From the NCBI RefSeq assembly GCF_001467955.1, contig NZ_LNYR01000012.1, positions 569,759-633,758 of the forward strand: 64,000 nucleotides of DNA, in the 5' to 3' direction. Source of the DNA: Legionella quateirensis. Its GTDB lineage: Bacteria; Pseudomonadota; Gammaproteobacteria; Legionellales; Legionellaceae. Both the position numbers and the translations under genes were made by a program. The notes beneath the pieces were generated by a model that was not told where the DNA came from, searched no databases, and worked only from the letters and a program-made list of their open reading frames with translations. Shown piece after piece: positions 49,707 through 59,269 of this stretch (its first letter is position 1; the number at the start of each line of letters is the position of its first letter).

Positions 49707-52289
49707 TTATGAGCCAGCAACCATTGCTCTGATTTCCTTTATTTTCGCATCCAGATCATCGGGAACAATTCCCCCGCCTTGAGCCATATCATCACGACCG
49801 CCTCCTTTGCCACAAAGATGTCTAACTAACATAGCGGCAGATGGCGCTTTTCCTATAATATTTTTGCTTACACCGGCGATTACGTTCATTTTGCTTTGAT
49901 CTACAGCAAATAATACAATTATTGCAGACTCCAATGAGGATTTAAGTTGATCCAGCGTGGTGCGCATGGTTTGGCTGTCCATACCATCCAATCGTTTGAT
50001 CAGTACATTAATTCCATTAATCTGCTCCACTTCAGCAAGTAAATCAGCACCTGATTTTTGTGCTTTTTCACTGAGCAGTTTTGCGATTTCCTTTTCCTGC
50101 TTTTTACTGTCTTGAATTAAGTGTGACAATTTCTCAGATAAACTGCTTGATGTGGTTTTTAATTGTGACGCCAGATCATTTAAAAGTGCCTGTTGTTCAT
50201 TGACCCATGCCAAAGCATAACGGCCTGTAACCAGCTCAATGCGTCTGACACCGCTTGCGATTCCATATTCAGCAATAATCTTGAATAGTCCTATGTCGCC
50301 TGTTCGGCGCGCGTGTGTTCCACCGCATAATTCTTTGGAAAACTCACCCATAGATAAAACGCGCACTGCTTCGGCATATTTTTCTCCGAACAGCGCAACA
50401 GCACCACTTCGTTTGGCGGCTTCTATATCCATCACCTGAGTCACTACTTCATTATTCGCGCGAATTTGATCATTAACCAATAATTCAATCTGTTGAATGT
50501 GTAAGGGGGTTAATGGTTCAAAATGTGAGAAGTCAAAACGAGCTCTTTCGGCATCAACTAATGATCCCTTCTGCTGTACATGTTGACCAACAACCGCTTT
50601 TAAAGCTGCATGCAATAAATGGGTTGCTGTATGATTCAGACGTATTGCGTCTCGTCGTTGAACATCAATTCGAGCATCAGCTGATTGATTCAAGGCTAAA
50701 CTACCGTCAACCACCTCACCATAGTGAACTAAAGCCTGCCCCACTTTTTGCGTATCATCCACCCGAAAATTAAATTCTTTGCCGGTTAGATACCCTTTAT
50801 CACCTACCTGACCACCGCTTTCAGCATAAAAAGGTGTTCTATCAAGAACAACAGCCCCTTTTGCTCCTTTGCTCAAGCTGCTCACTTCAGTTCCATCCTG
50901 AAGCAACGCAATAATGGTTCCCTTCATGGTTTCCTGCTCGTACCCATGAAATTCTGACTGATGATCCAGTTGAGTACTGGCATGATAATCTACAGTAAAT
51001 TGACTCGCTGCCTGTGATTGTTCTCGTTGTTGTTGCATCAAGTGATTGAAGCCATCCATATCAACTTCCAAACCATGCTCACGTGCAATATCCGCGGTAA
51101 GATCTATAGGGAAGCCATAGGTATCGTATAATTTGAATGCTACTTGACCTGATAACTGCTTGCCCTTAATTGTTTGCATTTGCTCCTGCAATAACCTTAA
51201 ACCTTGTTCCAGAGTTCGTGCAAACTGATTTTCTTCCTGAAGCAATATTTTTTCTATGTGTACTTTAGATGTAATTAATTCTGGATAAGCATCACCCATC
51301 ACATCAATTAATGGCTGTACCAATTGAGAGAAAAAGGGAGAAGGCAAACCCAGTTTATTACCGTGTCTAACGGCTCTGCGGATGATCCGTCTTAACACAT
51401 AACCGCGTCCTTCATTGCCGGGAACCACGCCATCTACAATTAAAAAAGAACAGGATCTTATATGATCTGCAATTACTTTTAATGAAGTATGATCGATATC
51501 AATATCACTACCCAATTTGGCAATAGCATGAATCAGGTATTGAAAACTATCAATTTCATAATTACTGTGAACACCCTGCACTACGGCAGCCAGCCGTTCC
51601 AATCCCATACCAGTGTCTACAGAGGGTTTAGGTAATGGATGGAGGATCCCGTCTTTATCCCGGTTAAACTGCATGAATACCAGATTCCATATCTCTATAT
51701 ATCTGTCGCCATCTTCCTCGGGACTACCCGGTGGTCCACCAGCAATTTCAGGACCATGATCATAGAATATTTCGGTACATGGGCCACAGGGTCCGGTATC
51801 CCCCATAGACCAAAAATTATCTTTTTCTCCACAACGAGAAAAACGATCGGCTGAAACACCCATTTCCTTTAACCAAATATCTTCCGCTTCCTGATCTTCT
51901 TTATAGACAGTAATCCATAAGCGTTCTGTTGGTAACCGCAATACTTGAGTTAAAAAATCCCAAGCAAACTTAATGGCTTCCCTTTTAAAGTAATCGCCGA
52001 AACTGAAGTTTCCTAACATTTCAAAAAAAGTATGATGCCGGGCGGTATAACCTACATTCTCCAAATCATTATGCTTGCCGCCAGCCCGCACGCAACGCTG
52101 AGCGCTCACCGCTCGATGATAAGGTCGGGTTTCAAGCCCTAAAAATAAATCTTTAAATTGCACCATTCCCGCATTCGTAAATAACAAAGTAGGATCATTA
52201 GCGGGTATTAATGAGCTTGACTCAACTAATTGATGACCATGTTGTGCAAAATAATCAAAGAATGCCTTTCTAATTTCAGAACTTTTCAT
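49707..52289 (-). CDS. alaS: Alanyl-tRNA synthetase
   Basis: 860 residues, close to the family norm. Class II catalytic core (1-430) starts MKSSEIRKAFFDYFAQHGH, with motif 2 (RAGGKHNDLENVGYTARHHTFFEMLGNFSFGDYFK). The editing domain carries HTATHLLHAAL and CGGTHARRTGDIG, whose His and Cys residues clear mischarged tRNA. The C-terminal oligomerisation domain is Lys/Glu-rich and ends in a Gly-rich tail GGGRDDMAQGGG. Sits 103 bp downstream of recX. Confidence 0.97.
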   Translation of the reverse strand: MKSSEIRKAFFDYFAQHGHQLVESSSLIPANDPTLLFTNAGMVQFKDLFLGLETRPYHRAVSAQRCVRAGGKHNDLENVGYTARHHTFFEMLGNFSFGDYFKREAIKFAWDFLTQVLRLPTERLWITVYKEDQEAEDIWLKEMGVSADRFSRCGEKDNFWSMGDTGPCGPCTEIFYDHGPEIAGGPPGSPEEDGDRYIEIWNLVFMQFNRDKDGILHPLPKPSVDTGMGLERLAAVVQGVHSNYEIDSFQYLIHAIAKLGSDIDIDHTSLKVIADHIRSCSFLIVDGVVPGNEGRGYVLRRIIRRAVRHGNKLGLPSPFFSQLVQPLIDVMGDAYPELITSKVHIEKILLQEENQFARTLEQGLRLLQEQMQTIKGKQLSGQVAFKLYDTYGFPIDLTADIAREHGLEVDMDGFNHLMQQQREQSQAASQFTVDYHASTQLDHQSEFHGYEQETMKGTIIALLQDGTEVSSLSKGAKGAVVLDRTPFYAESGGQVGDKGYLTGKEFNFRVDDTQKVGQALVHYGEVVDGSLALNQSADARIDVQRRDAIRLNHTATHLLHAALKAVVGQHVQQKGSLVDAERARFDFSHFEPLTPLHIQQIELLVNDQIRANNEVVTQVMDIEAAKRSGAVALFGEKYAEAVRVLSMGEFSKELCGGTHARRTGDIGLFKIIAEYGIASGVRRIELVTGRYALAWVNEQQALLNDLASQLKTTSSSLSEKLSHLIQDSKKQEKEIAKLLSEKAQKSGADLLAEVEQINGINVLIKRLDGMDSQTMRTTLDQLKSSLESAIIVLFAVDQSKMNVIAGVSKNIIGKAPSAAMLVRHLCGKGGGRDDMAQGGGIVPDDLDAKIKEIRAMVAGS

Positions 52290-52392
52290 TTTCTACGACT
52301 TACCATTTAAGTTAATTGAATTATATCTATTGATTCACTTTCATCAGACACATGCAGACACCCTCTTCTGTCGAAAAAGAATGCATCAAAAA

Positions 52393-52830
52393 TCACTTCA
52401 ACTCTTTCACCACCGCGTCAATAATATCCATACTAAACCCACGATAAAGCAAAAAGCGCTGTTGTTTCTGTAGTTCAGTAAAATTCAAATCCGTGCGTCC
52501 CTTACATTTTTTCTCCCAGACATCCAAAGCATAAGCGACCCAATTATCACGCTCTTTAGCGAGTTCAGTGAGAATAAGTTCCTGATCCACTCCCTTGCTC
52601 TTTAATTCCTGAATGATTTTTAATGGACCATATCCTTGACGAATTCGTGCCCGACTAAATTGTTCGACAAAACGATGATCATTTTGCAAATCAAGACGCT
52701 GGCAGGCATCCAGGGCATCTTTAATTTCAGTCGAATCAAAACCTTTGCGTTCTAACTTTTTGGAGAGTTCCATAGCGCCATGTTCACGCCTGCTTAACAG
52801 GCGTATGGCGCTATCAAATGCTTTAGTCAT
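52393..52830 (-). CDS. recX: Regulatory protein RecX
   Basis: Inhibits RecA filaments by capping or blocking extension. 145 residues from ATG 52830, which has GAGAG eight bases upstream and overlaps the recA stop by eight bases. Three-helix repeats are visible: [47 protein letters not shown] and [25 protein letters not shown]. Order recA-recX is typical. Confidence 0.93.
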   Translation of the reverse strand: MTKAFDSAIRLLSRREHGAMELSKKLERKGFDSTEIKDALDACQRLDLQNDHRFVEQFSRARIRQGYGPLKIIQELKSKGVDQELILTELAKERDNWVAYALDVWEKKCKGRTDLNFTELQKQQRFLLYRGFSMDIIDAVVKELK

Positions 52831-53869
52831 CAATACTCTCAAAACTGTCTTCAGTCACTGGCGCTAACATAGGCAGCTTTTTCTCTAACAATTCAGTACG
52901 AATTTGTTGTTCCAGAACGGCAGCTATCTGAGGGTTTTCCTTCAAATACATGCGGACATTCTCCTTACCCTGACCAATTTTTTCTTGTTTATAGCTGTAC
53001 CAGGCTCCAGATTTTTCAATCAGATTCAATTGAACACCCAGATTAATAATTTCACTTTCACGTGAAATACCTTCATTGTATAGAATATCAAATTCAGTCA
53101 TTTTAAAAGGTGGCGCAACTTTGTTTTTAACTACTTTAACCCGTGTTTCACTACCTAATATTTCTTCGCCCTTTTTAATTGAACCTATTCTTCGTATATC
53201 CAGACGAACTGAAGCATAGAACTTTAATGCATTACCGCCTGTTGTTGTTTCAGGACTGCCGAACATAACGCCAATTTTCATACGAATCTGGTTAATAAAA
53301 ATGACCAGTGTGTTGGAACGCTTAATGTTGGCTGTAAGTTTACGTAAAGCCTGTGACATCAATCGTGCCTGTAAACCAACATGAGTATCCCCCATTTCAC
53401 CTTCAATTTCAGCTTTCGGTGTCAAGGCGGCAACCGAGTCAATAATGACCACATCAACCGCAGCAGAACGAACCAGCATATCGGTAATTTCTAAAGCCTG
53501 CTCTCCTGTATCTGGTTGAGAGACGATTAAATCATCAACATTAACCCCCAATTTTTGAGCATAACCAGGATCTAATGCATGTTCAGCATCAATAAACGCA
53601 GCAGTACCGCCCATTTTCTGACACTCGGCAATCACCTGCAGAGTTAATGTTGTTTTACCTGATGATTCCGGACCGTAAATTTCAACGATACGTCCTTTAG
53701 GCAAACCACCTATTCCCAACGCAATATCTAACCCCAATGAACCTGTAGAAATGGCTTCAATATCTCGAGATACTGTACTATCGCCCATACGCATTACAGA
53801 ACCTTTGCCAAATTGCCGTTCAATTTGCAACAAGGCTGCTGATAATGCTTTTTGTTTATTCTCTTCCAT
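52823..53869 (-). CDS. recA: Recombinase RecA
   Basis: Forms the filament for strand exchange. 348 residues from ATG 53869; the upstream extension of the frame is not conserved. Walker [18 protein letters not shown]-like sequence in [19 protein letters not shown]1/L2 loops with [15 protein letters not shown] and [19 protein letters not shown], and an acidic C-terminal tail. No LexA-type CTG-N10-CAG operator found upstream, agreeing with Legionella lacking a LexA SOS circuit. Confidence 0.98.
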   Translation of the reverse strand: MEENKQKALSAALLQIERQFGKGSVMRMGDSTVSRDIEAISTGSLGLDIALGIGGLPKGRIVEIYGPESSGKTTLTLQVIAECQKMGGTAAFIDAEHALDPGYAQKLGVNVDDLIVSQPDTGEQALEITDMLVRSAAVDVVIIDSVAALTPKAEIEGEMGDTHVGLQARLMSQALRKLTANIKRSNTLVIFINQIRMKIGVMFGSPETTTGGNALKFYASVRLDIRRIGSIKKGEEILGSETRVKVVKNKVAPPFKMTEFDILYNEGISRESEIINLGVQLNLIEKSGAWYSYKQEKIGQGKENVRMYLKENPQIAAVLEQQIRTELLEKKLPMLAPVTEDSFESIDD

Positions 53870-53902
53870 AATTAATTCCAAGTAGTAGTGTGCAAGGACA
53901 AA

Positions 53903-53931
53903 ATTATCACACAGATATGTGCGGCCGGCAA
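53903..53931 (-). promoter_or_regulatory. recA: Sigma-70 promoter of recA
   Basis: Leftward reading: -35 TTGCCG (53931-53926), 17-bp spacer, -10 GATAAT (53908-53903) with TGTGT just before it. It sits about 35 bp ahead of the recA ATG. Good spacing, one mismatch to consensus in the -10. Confidence 0.6.
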
Positions 53932-54055
53932 ACTGATTCATCATGTCCGCACTGCTATTTCCAACAGAGTGATTATCAAGAAAAGAAATTAACCTGAATT
54001 CGTTAATTGAATCATAGTGAAAGGCAGGAATAGACCATTTGTTACTGTTTAAGAT

Positions 54056-54541
54056 TTAAGGTTTAATCAGAGAAAGAACACCTTGCAAAGCCTGTCGACA
54101 AGCAGCCTCACGAATATCATGCCGAGTTCCAGCAAACTGCATCTTCAGGGTTAATGGAGACGAATTACGTGTAACCCAGCCAAAGCATACAGTTCCAACA
54201 GGTTTTTCAATACTACCCCCATCCGGTCCAGCAATGCCCGTGACCGATACAGCAACATGACCGGCACTATGTCGCAGTGCGCCAACAGCCATAGCTGAAG
54301 CGACTTCCTCACTGACAGCGCCAAACTGAGCCAATAGTTCACCAGGAACCGCTAACATTTCCTTTTTAGCCAAATTACTGTAGGTAACAAAGCCTCGTTC
54401 AAACCATACTGAACTGCCCGGGATTTCCGTCAGATAACCAGCAATTAAACCTCCCGTACAGGATTCAGCGGTAACCAGCTGTTGTTCTGATGCCCGTAAA
54501 TGAGAGGCTATTTCTTTAATTAATACATTAAGGTGATTCAC
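54056..54541 (-). CDS. pncC: Nicotinamide-nucleotide amidohydrolase PncC (CinA C-terminal type)
   Basis: Converts NMN to nicotinate mononucleotide in pyridine recycling. 161 residues, the stand-alone CinA C-terminal domain, without the N-terminal MocF-like domain of full CinA. Motifs: VTAESCTGGLIAGYLTEIPGSSVWFERGFVTYSN, GAVSEEVA and SVTGIAGPDGGS. A longer frame starts at 54571 inside the upstream terminator, so I prefer GTG 54541, which has AGGA seven bases upstream. Lies before recA, as is common. Confidence 0.9.
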   Translation of the reverse strand: MNHLNVLIKEIASHLRASEQQLVTAESCTGGLIAGYLTEIPGSSVWFERGFVTYSNLAKKEMLAVPGELLAQFGAVSEEVASAMAVGALRHSAGHVAVSVTGIAGPDGGSIEKPVGTVCFGWVTRNSSPLTLKMQFAGTRHDIREAACRQALQGVLSLIKP

Positions 54542-54558
54542 GTGTAGATCCTGATAAA

Positions 54559-54590
54559 GAAAAAACCCCATAACATATGTTTATGGGGCT
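54559..54590 (-). terminator. Rho-independent terminator after the small lipoprotein gene
   Basis: On the minus strand GCCCCATAA pairs with TTATGGGGT around CATATGT-like loop bases, then a run of six T. Arms at 54566-54573 and 54581-54588 (plus strand). A classical terminator about 30 bases after the lipoprotein stop; it also overlaps the longest reading of pncC. Confidence 0.85.
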
Positions 54591-54620
54591 TCTTAAGGCA
54601 TCAACAAGAGTTAAAAACTC

Positions 54621-54815
54621 TTAGTGACTTTGACCATCAGTAGATGGTTGAGCAGTACCAGTATCGGTTTTTCCTGCATCATCACCTTTAGTCTGTGTTT
54701 GGTCAACAGTAGTATCTGTTTTACCATCGGTTGGTTTAGAAGCACCATTATCACCGCAAGCGGTTAACAGTACTGCTAAAAATCCAGTTGCAGCTATCAT
54801 AGCTAAACGATTCAT
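54621..54815 (-). CDS. Small lipoprotein of unknown function
   Basis: 64 residues. Lipoprotein signal with lipobox LLTAC (Cys about residue 20 from ATG 54815), followed by a mature chain rich in Thr, Asp, Lys and Gly (SKPTDGKTDTTVDQTQTKGDD) and no predicted fold. Gly at +2 after Cys rather than Asp allows outer-membrane sorting. ATG 54815 is preferred to 54821, because the GGGAG site is at proper distance. Confidence 0.75.
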   Translation of the reverse strand: MNRLAMIAATGFLAVLLTACGDNGASKPTDGKTDTTVDQTQTKGDDAGKTDTGTAQPSTDGQSH

Positions 54816-55024
54816 AACCATTCTCCCTATTAAATTTAGATTTTATATAAAATCACCTTAATTCTAGCAAATATTCACATTAAGTGAAGGACTTATCATC
54901 AATCTATAAAAAATAAAATTTTAATCCGGACACATAATGTACCTTTTAGAAACAAAAAATCTCTTTACTGACTTACAACCACAGTTTTGTTAAAATCGCG
55001 ACATTCTTATTTTGACACGATTTC

Positions 55025-57568
55025 ATGACCACATCACACACGCCAATGATGCAGCAGTATTTACGCATCAAATCAGACTATCCGGACATGCTGCTGTTTT
55101 ACCGCATGGGTGATTTTTATGAATTATTTTTTGATGATGCCAAACGTGCTGCACAATTATTGGATTTAACTCTGACTCACCGAGGGCAGTCGGCAGACAA
55201 GCCCATTCCGATGGCAGGACTTCCCTATCATGCAGTCGAAAACTATCTGGCCAGACTGTTAAAAAAAGGCGAATCAGTAGCCATTTGCGAACAGATAGGC
55301 GACCCAGCAACCAGTAAAGGACCTGTTGAAAGACAAGTAACACGAATCATTACACCCGGCACGGTAACCGATGAAGCGCTTCTGGATGCCAAAAAAGATA
55401 ATTTACTGTTAGCCTTGCATCAGCACAGACATAAAACAGGCATGGCATGGGTAGACTTAAGCAGTGGCCGTTTTCATTTGCTTGAATTAGATGAAGAAAA
55501 CCACCTTATAGCGGAACTAAATCGTTTACAACCTGCAGAAATTCTCATACAGGAATCATCAAAACTATACGATTACTGCAGCGAATTTACTGTCAAAAGC
55601 CGACCAGGTTGGGAGTTTAGTCCTGACAGCGCGCTCAAACAGGTACGAGAACAATTTTCAGTAGCGGATCTGTCCGCGTTTGGCGAACAGGAACATCCTA
55701 CAGCTTTAATAGCTGCTGGGGCTTTACTCGCTTATTTACAAACCACTCAAAAACAGGCTTTACCCCATCTTACTTCAATGATCCTGGAACATTCCCAGGA
55801 CTATCTGCAACTTGACGCAGCCACTCAAAAACATTTGGAGCTCATTGAAAATGTTCATGGCGGCAGCAATCATACCTTGTTATCCATTCTGGATAATACT
55901 GCATGCACCATGGGAAGCCGATTATTAAAAAGATGGTTAGGAAGACCATTGAAACAGCACAGCCTGATTCAAGCTCGTCAACAGAGTATTAAAGAAATTA
56001 TAAACGAGCAACAGGATGCAGCACTTCATCATATTCTTAAACACTGTTGTGATGTAGAACGCATTGTATCTCGTATCGCGTTAAAATCTGCGCGTCCTCG
56101 TGATTTAGTTGCCTTACGCAACACGTTGTTATTGCTTCCTGATCTAAAGGAAGCTCTGAAAAACAATCAATCTCCATTAATCAATCAATTAAAGGAACAG
56201 ATCAGCCCTATACCCATACTTCAGGAATTATTGGTCGCAGCAATAATAGATAATCCCCCTGTGTTAATCCGGGATGGAGGCGTAATTGCTCCTGGATTTG
56301 ATGAAGAACTTGATGAATTAAACACTTTAAGTACCCATGCAAACGAAAAACTGGTCCATCTGGAACAAGCGGAAAAACAACGTACAGGTCTTTCTACTCT
56401 GAAATTCGGATTCAATAATGTACAGGGTTACTATATTGAACTATCAAAAACACAAGCAGAAAAAGCCCCGCCAGAGTACCTGAGAAAACAAACTTTAAAA
56501 AATGCAGAGCGGTATATTACTCCCGAACTCAAGGTGTTTGAAGAAAAGGTACTTTCAGCTCAGGTTAAGGCCTTAGCCCGGGAAAAATGGCTGTATGACA
56601 ATTTATTGGTAGAAATACAGCATTATATTAACGAATTAACCGGACTTGCTCAGGCTCTTGCTGAACTGGATGTTCTGGTCACTCTTGCGGAACGGGCGCA
56701 AAGTTTAAATTGGAATTGTCCGGAACTGGTAGAGGAATCAGGAATCACCATTCATGCAGGGCGTCATCCCGTTATAGAACAGCTCGTACAGGAACAGTTT
56801 ATTTCTAATAGCCTCATGCTGAATCCCGAACACAATATGGTACTGATTACCGGTCCTAATATGGGCGGCAAATCAACCTACATGCGTCAGACTGCTCTGA
56901 TAGTATTGTTAGCGCACACTGGAAGTTTTGTACCTGCTGATAAAGCGGTACTTGGGCCTATTGATCGCATTTTTACGCGTATCGGTTCAAGCGATGATCT
57001 GGCCTCCGGACGCTCAACCTTCATGGTGGAAATGACTGAAACAGCTCATATTTTACGACAGGCAACCCATGAAAGTCTGGTTCTTATTGATGAAATTGGG
57101 CGCGGAACCAGTACCTATGATGGTATGGCTCTGGCTTATGCAAGCTGTGCATACCTTGCAACAACACTGAAAGCATATACCTTATTTTCAACTCATTATT
57201 TCGAGTTGACGCGATTGCCGGAAGAATTACCCTGCATACGAAATGTTCATTTGAAAGCTTCTCTCGATACTGGACGAATTATATTTCTCTATCGTGTCGA
57301 AGAAGGTTCTACAGATCGCAGTTACGGTCTGGAAGTTGCCGCCCTTGCTGGCATCCCCGCTGAGGTACTCTCACTGGCAAATCACTATTTAAGCCATATT
57401 CAGGAACATAAACAACACTCGATCACTGAATCGCCAATCATCAATCCGGCACGCTCACCTGTTTTAGACAAACTGGCAAGCATTGATCCGGACAGATTAA
57501 CAGCGAGAGAAGCGCTGGATCTGATTTATAAATTGAAAGAAATGGAGGCAGTGGATGCTACACATTAG
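55025..57568 (+). CDS. mutS: DNA mismatch repair protein MutS
   Basis: Recognises mispairs and starts repair with MutL. 847 residues. N-terminal mismatch-binding [15 protein letters not shown] with the Phe-x-Glu, connector, lever and clamp regions, then the ABC ATPase with Walker [14 protein letters not shown], signature [13 protein letters not shown], Walker [14 protein letters not shown] and a C-terminal tail. Starts 45 bases after a weak TAAAAT promoter block. 12 bp upstream of tamA. Confidence 0.97.
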   Translation: MTTSHTPMMQQYLRIKSDYPDMLLFYRMGDFYELFFDDAKRAAQLLDLTLTHRGQSADKPIPMAGLPYHAVENYLARLLKKGESVAICEQIGDPATSKGPVERQVTRIITPGTVTDEALLDAKKDNLLLALHQHRHKTGMAWVDLSSGRFHLLELDEENHLIAELNRLQPAEILIQESSKLYDYCSEFTVKSRPGWEFSPDSALKQVREQFSVADLSAFGEQEHPTALIAAGALLAYLQTTQKQALPHLTSMILEHSQDYLQLDAATQKHLELIENVHGGSNHTLLSILDNTACTMGSRLLKRWLGRPLKQHSLIQARQQSIKEIINEQQDAALHHILKHCCDVERIVSRIALKSARPRDLVALRNTLLLLPDLKEALKNNQSPLINQLKEQISPIPILQELLVAAIIDNPPVLIRDGGVIAPGFDEELDELNTLSTHANEKLVHLEQAEKQRTGLSTLKFGFNNVQGYYIELSKTQAEKAPPEYLRKQTLKNAERYITPELKVFEEKVLSAQVKALAREKWLYDNLLVEIQHYINELTGLAQALAELDVLVTLAERAQSLNWNCPELVEESGITIHAGRHPVIEQLVQEQFISNSLMLNPEHNMVLITGPNMGGKSTYMRQTALIVLLAHTGSFVPADKAVLGPIDRIFTRIGSSDDLASGRSTFMVEMTETAHILRQATHESLVLIDEIGRGTSTYDGMALAYASCAYLATTLKAYTLFSTHYFELTRLPEELPCIRNVHLKASLDTGRIIFLYRVEEGSTDRSYGLEVAALAGIPAEVLSLANHYLSHIQEHKQHSITESPIINPARSPVLDKLASIDPDRLTAREALDLIYKLKEMEAVDATH

Positions 57569-57580
57569 TACAGCTGCCGC

Positions 57581-59269
57581 ATGAAAAAATTAGTATATCT
57601 AATCCTTATCCTTATTTGTTTCCCCCTGTTGGCTGAGAGCACCAAAGCTCCTGCGTTGAAGATAAATGGTATTACGGGTAAAGTTCTTGCCAATGTGGAG
57701 CAGCGTTTAAAAGAGCTGCAAGAAGTCAAACCATTAACCGAACTCAGCTCGGATGAGTTACGAATACAGATTATTAAGGCCATACAACCTTATGGTTTTT
57801 TCAAAGCTGAAGTTTATCTCGCGTCTATAAACAATCAAAACATAACGATCACCATTAATACTGGACCTCAGGTTCATGTTGCCTCTATCCATATTGAACT
57901 TCTTGGCGAAGGTCGCCAAAACCCTTTGCTGCTCAAAATTATAAAAGAGTCACCTATAAAAGCTGGCGATCCTTTGTTTAGCGAACGCTATAATCAGGCA
58001 AAACAAAGTCTGATCAATACGGCAGAAAATCTGGGTTATCTGCATGGAGTCTTCCAAAAATCAGAGGTTTTGGTTGATGAACAGACTAATACGGCACGAA
58101 TTACCCTTATATTTGATACTGGATCTTTATATTATTTCGGTCAGGTACAATTTGATCCAACATACATCAGTCCCGAATTACTTCATCGTTTTGTTCCATT
58201 TCATCCGGGGCAAGCCTATTCAACCGATGAAATCCTTAAATTAAACGATAACCTTTCAAACAGTGGATACTTCAATTCCGTTCTGGTGAAACCGCAGATT
58301 GGGGATAGTCAGACTGTACCCGTACAAGTACATTTACAACCTGTGTCAAAGTATTCGTATTCAATTGGGGCGGGTTATGGAACTGACACAGGCGTTCGAG
58401 GACGAGCAGCACTGCATGTGATTCCTGTCAATCGTAAAGGGCATAAGTTTAATGCACTGGCTCAAGGTTCCTTTACCCAGAATGCTCTGCAAGCTCAATA
58501 TGTAGTTCCTGGAAAAAATCCAGTGGCTGATCAATACAGTCTTACCGGTAATTTTTCCAATCTCAATTACAATACCGGTTACAGTAATGCCGTTCTATTG
58601 TCACTTGGTCAACTGCATAATGGAGACAACTTCCAGAGGTCGTTATCTGTAAACAGTCTTTATGAGAGCTTTCATTATGCCTACCAACCAACAGCAAATC
58701 AGTTCCTTTTATACCCCAAAGCGACCTTCACGTTCACCAGAACGAAAAATCTATTATTCTCCCCATCTGGCTATAACATCAGTATTAATGCTCTGGGGGC
58801 CAATAAATTCACCTTCTCCAATCTTGATTTTGGGCAACTGTCGATAGATGCTAAAGTAGCGCTTATGATAGACTCGATGCGATTACGGCTTTATGGACAT
58901 ACAATTCAAGGAATCACTGCAACCAGTAATATTAATCAACTGCCTTTATCCTTGGCATTACTCCTGGGTGGTACTGACAATTTAAAAGCCTATAGTTTTA
59001 ACTCTATAGGCCCCGGAAGAATCATAAGTTACGGCGGTTTTGAAATTCAAAAGGAAACTTATAAAAACTGGTATCTGCTTGGTTTTTATGATGCTGGAGA
59101 TGTATATAATCCTGCCGCCAGAACTATGTTATACGATGTGGGTGTCGGTTTAATGTGGGTTTCTCCAATAGGCCCGATTAAAGTTGGATTAGCCCAATCA
59201 GTAAACAGTCAATTGCAAAGAGTGGGTACCAATCCTCGTTTAGTCATTAACATGGGGCCAGACTTATGA
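57581..59269 (+). CDS. tamA: Translocation and assembly module TamA (Omp85 family)
   Basis: Outer-membrane partner of TamB in moving autotransporters and lipids. 562 residues: signal peptide (1-20), three POTRA-like domains (about 22-255) and a 16-strand barrel (about 260-562) with the Omp85 turn near LLGGTDNLKAYSFNSIGPG. Its ending NPRLVINMGPDL is terminal-strand like. Follows mutS by 12 bp and overlaps tamB, so read with it. Confidence 0.93.
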   Translation: MKKLVYLILILICFPLLAESTKAPALKINGITGKVLANVEQRLKELQEVKPLTELSSDELRIQIIKAIQPYGFFKAEVYLASINNQNITITINTGPQVHVASIHIELLGEGRQNPLLLKIIKESPIKAGDPLFSERYNQAKQSLINTAENLGYLHGVFQKSEVLVDEQTNTARITLIFDTGSLYYFGQVQFDPTYISPELLHRFVPFHPGQAYSTDEILKLNDNLSNSGYFNSVLVKPQIGDSQTVPVQVHLQPVSKYSYSIGAGYGTDTGVRGRAALHVIPVNRKGHKFNALAQGSFTQNALQAQYVVPGKNPVADQYSLTGNFSNLNYNTGYSNAVLLSLGQLHNGDNFQRSLSVNSLYESFHYAYQPTANQFLLYPKATFTFTRTKNLLFSPSGYNISINALGANKFTFSNLDFGQLSIDAKVALMIDSMRLRLYGHTIQGITATSNINQLPLSLALLLGGTDNLKAYSFNSIGPGRIISYGGFEIQKETYKNWYLLGFYDAGDVYNPAARTMLYDVGVGLMWVSPIGPIKVGLAQSVNSQLQRVGTNPRLVINMGPDL

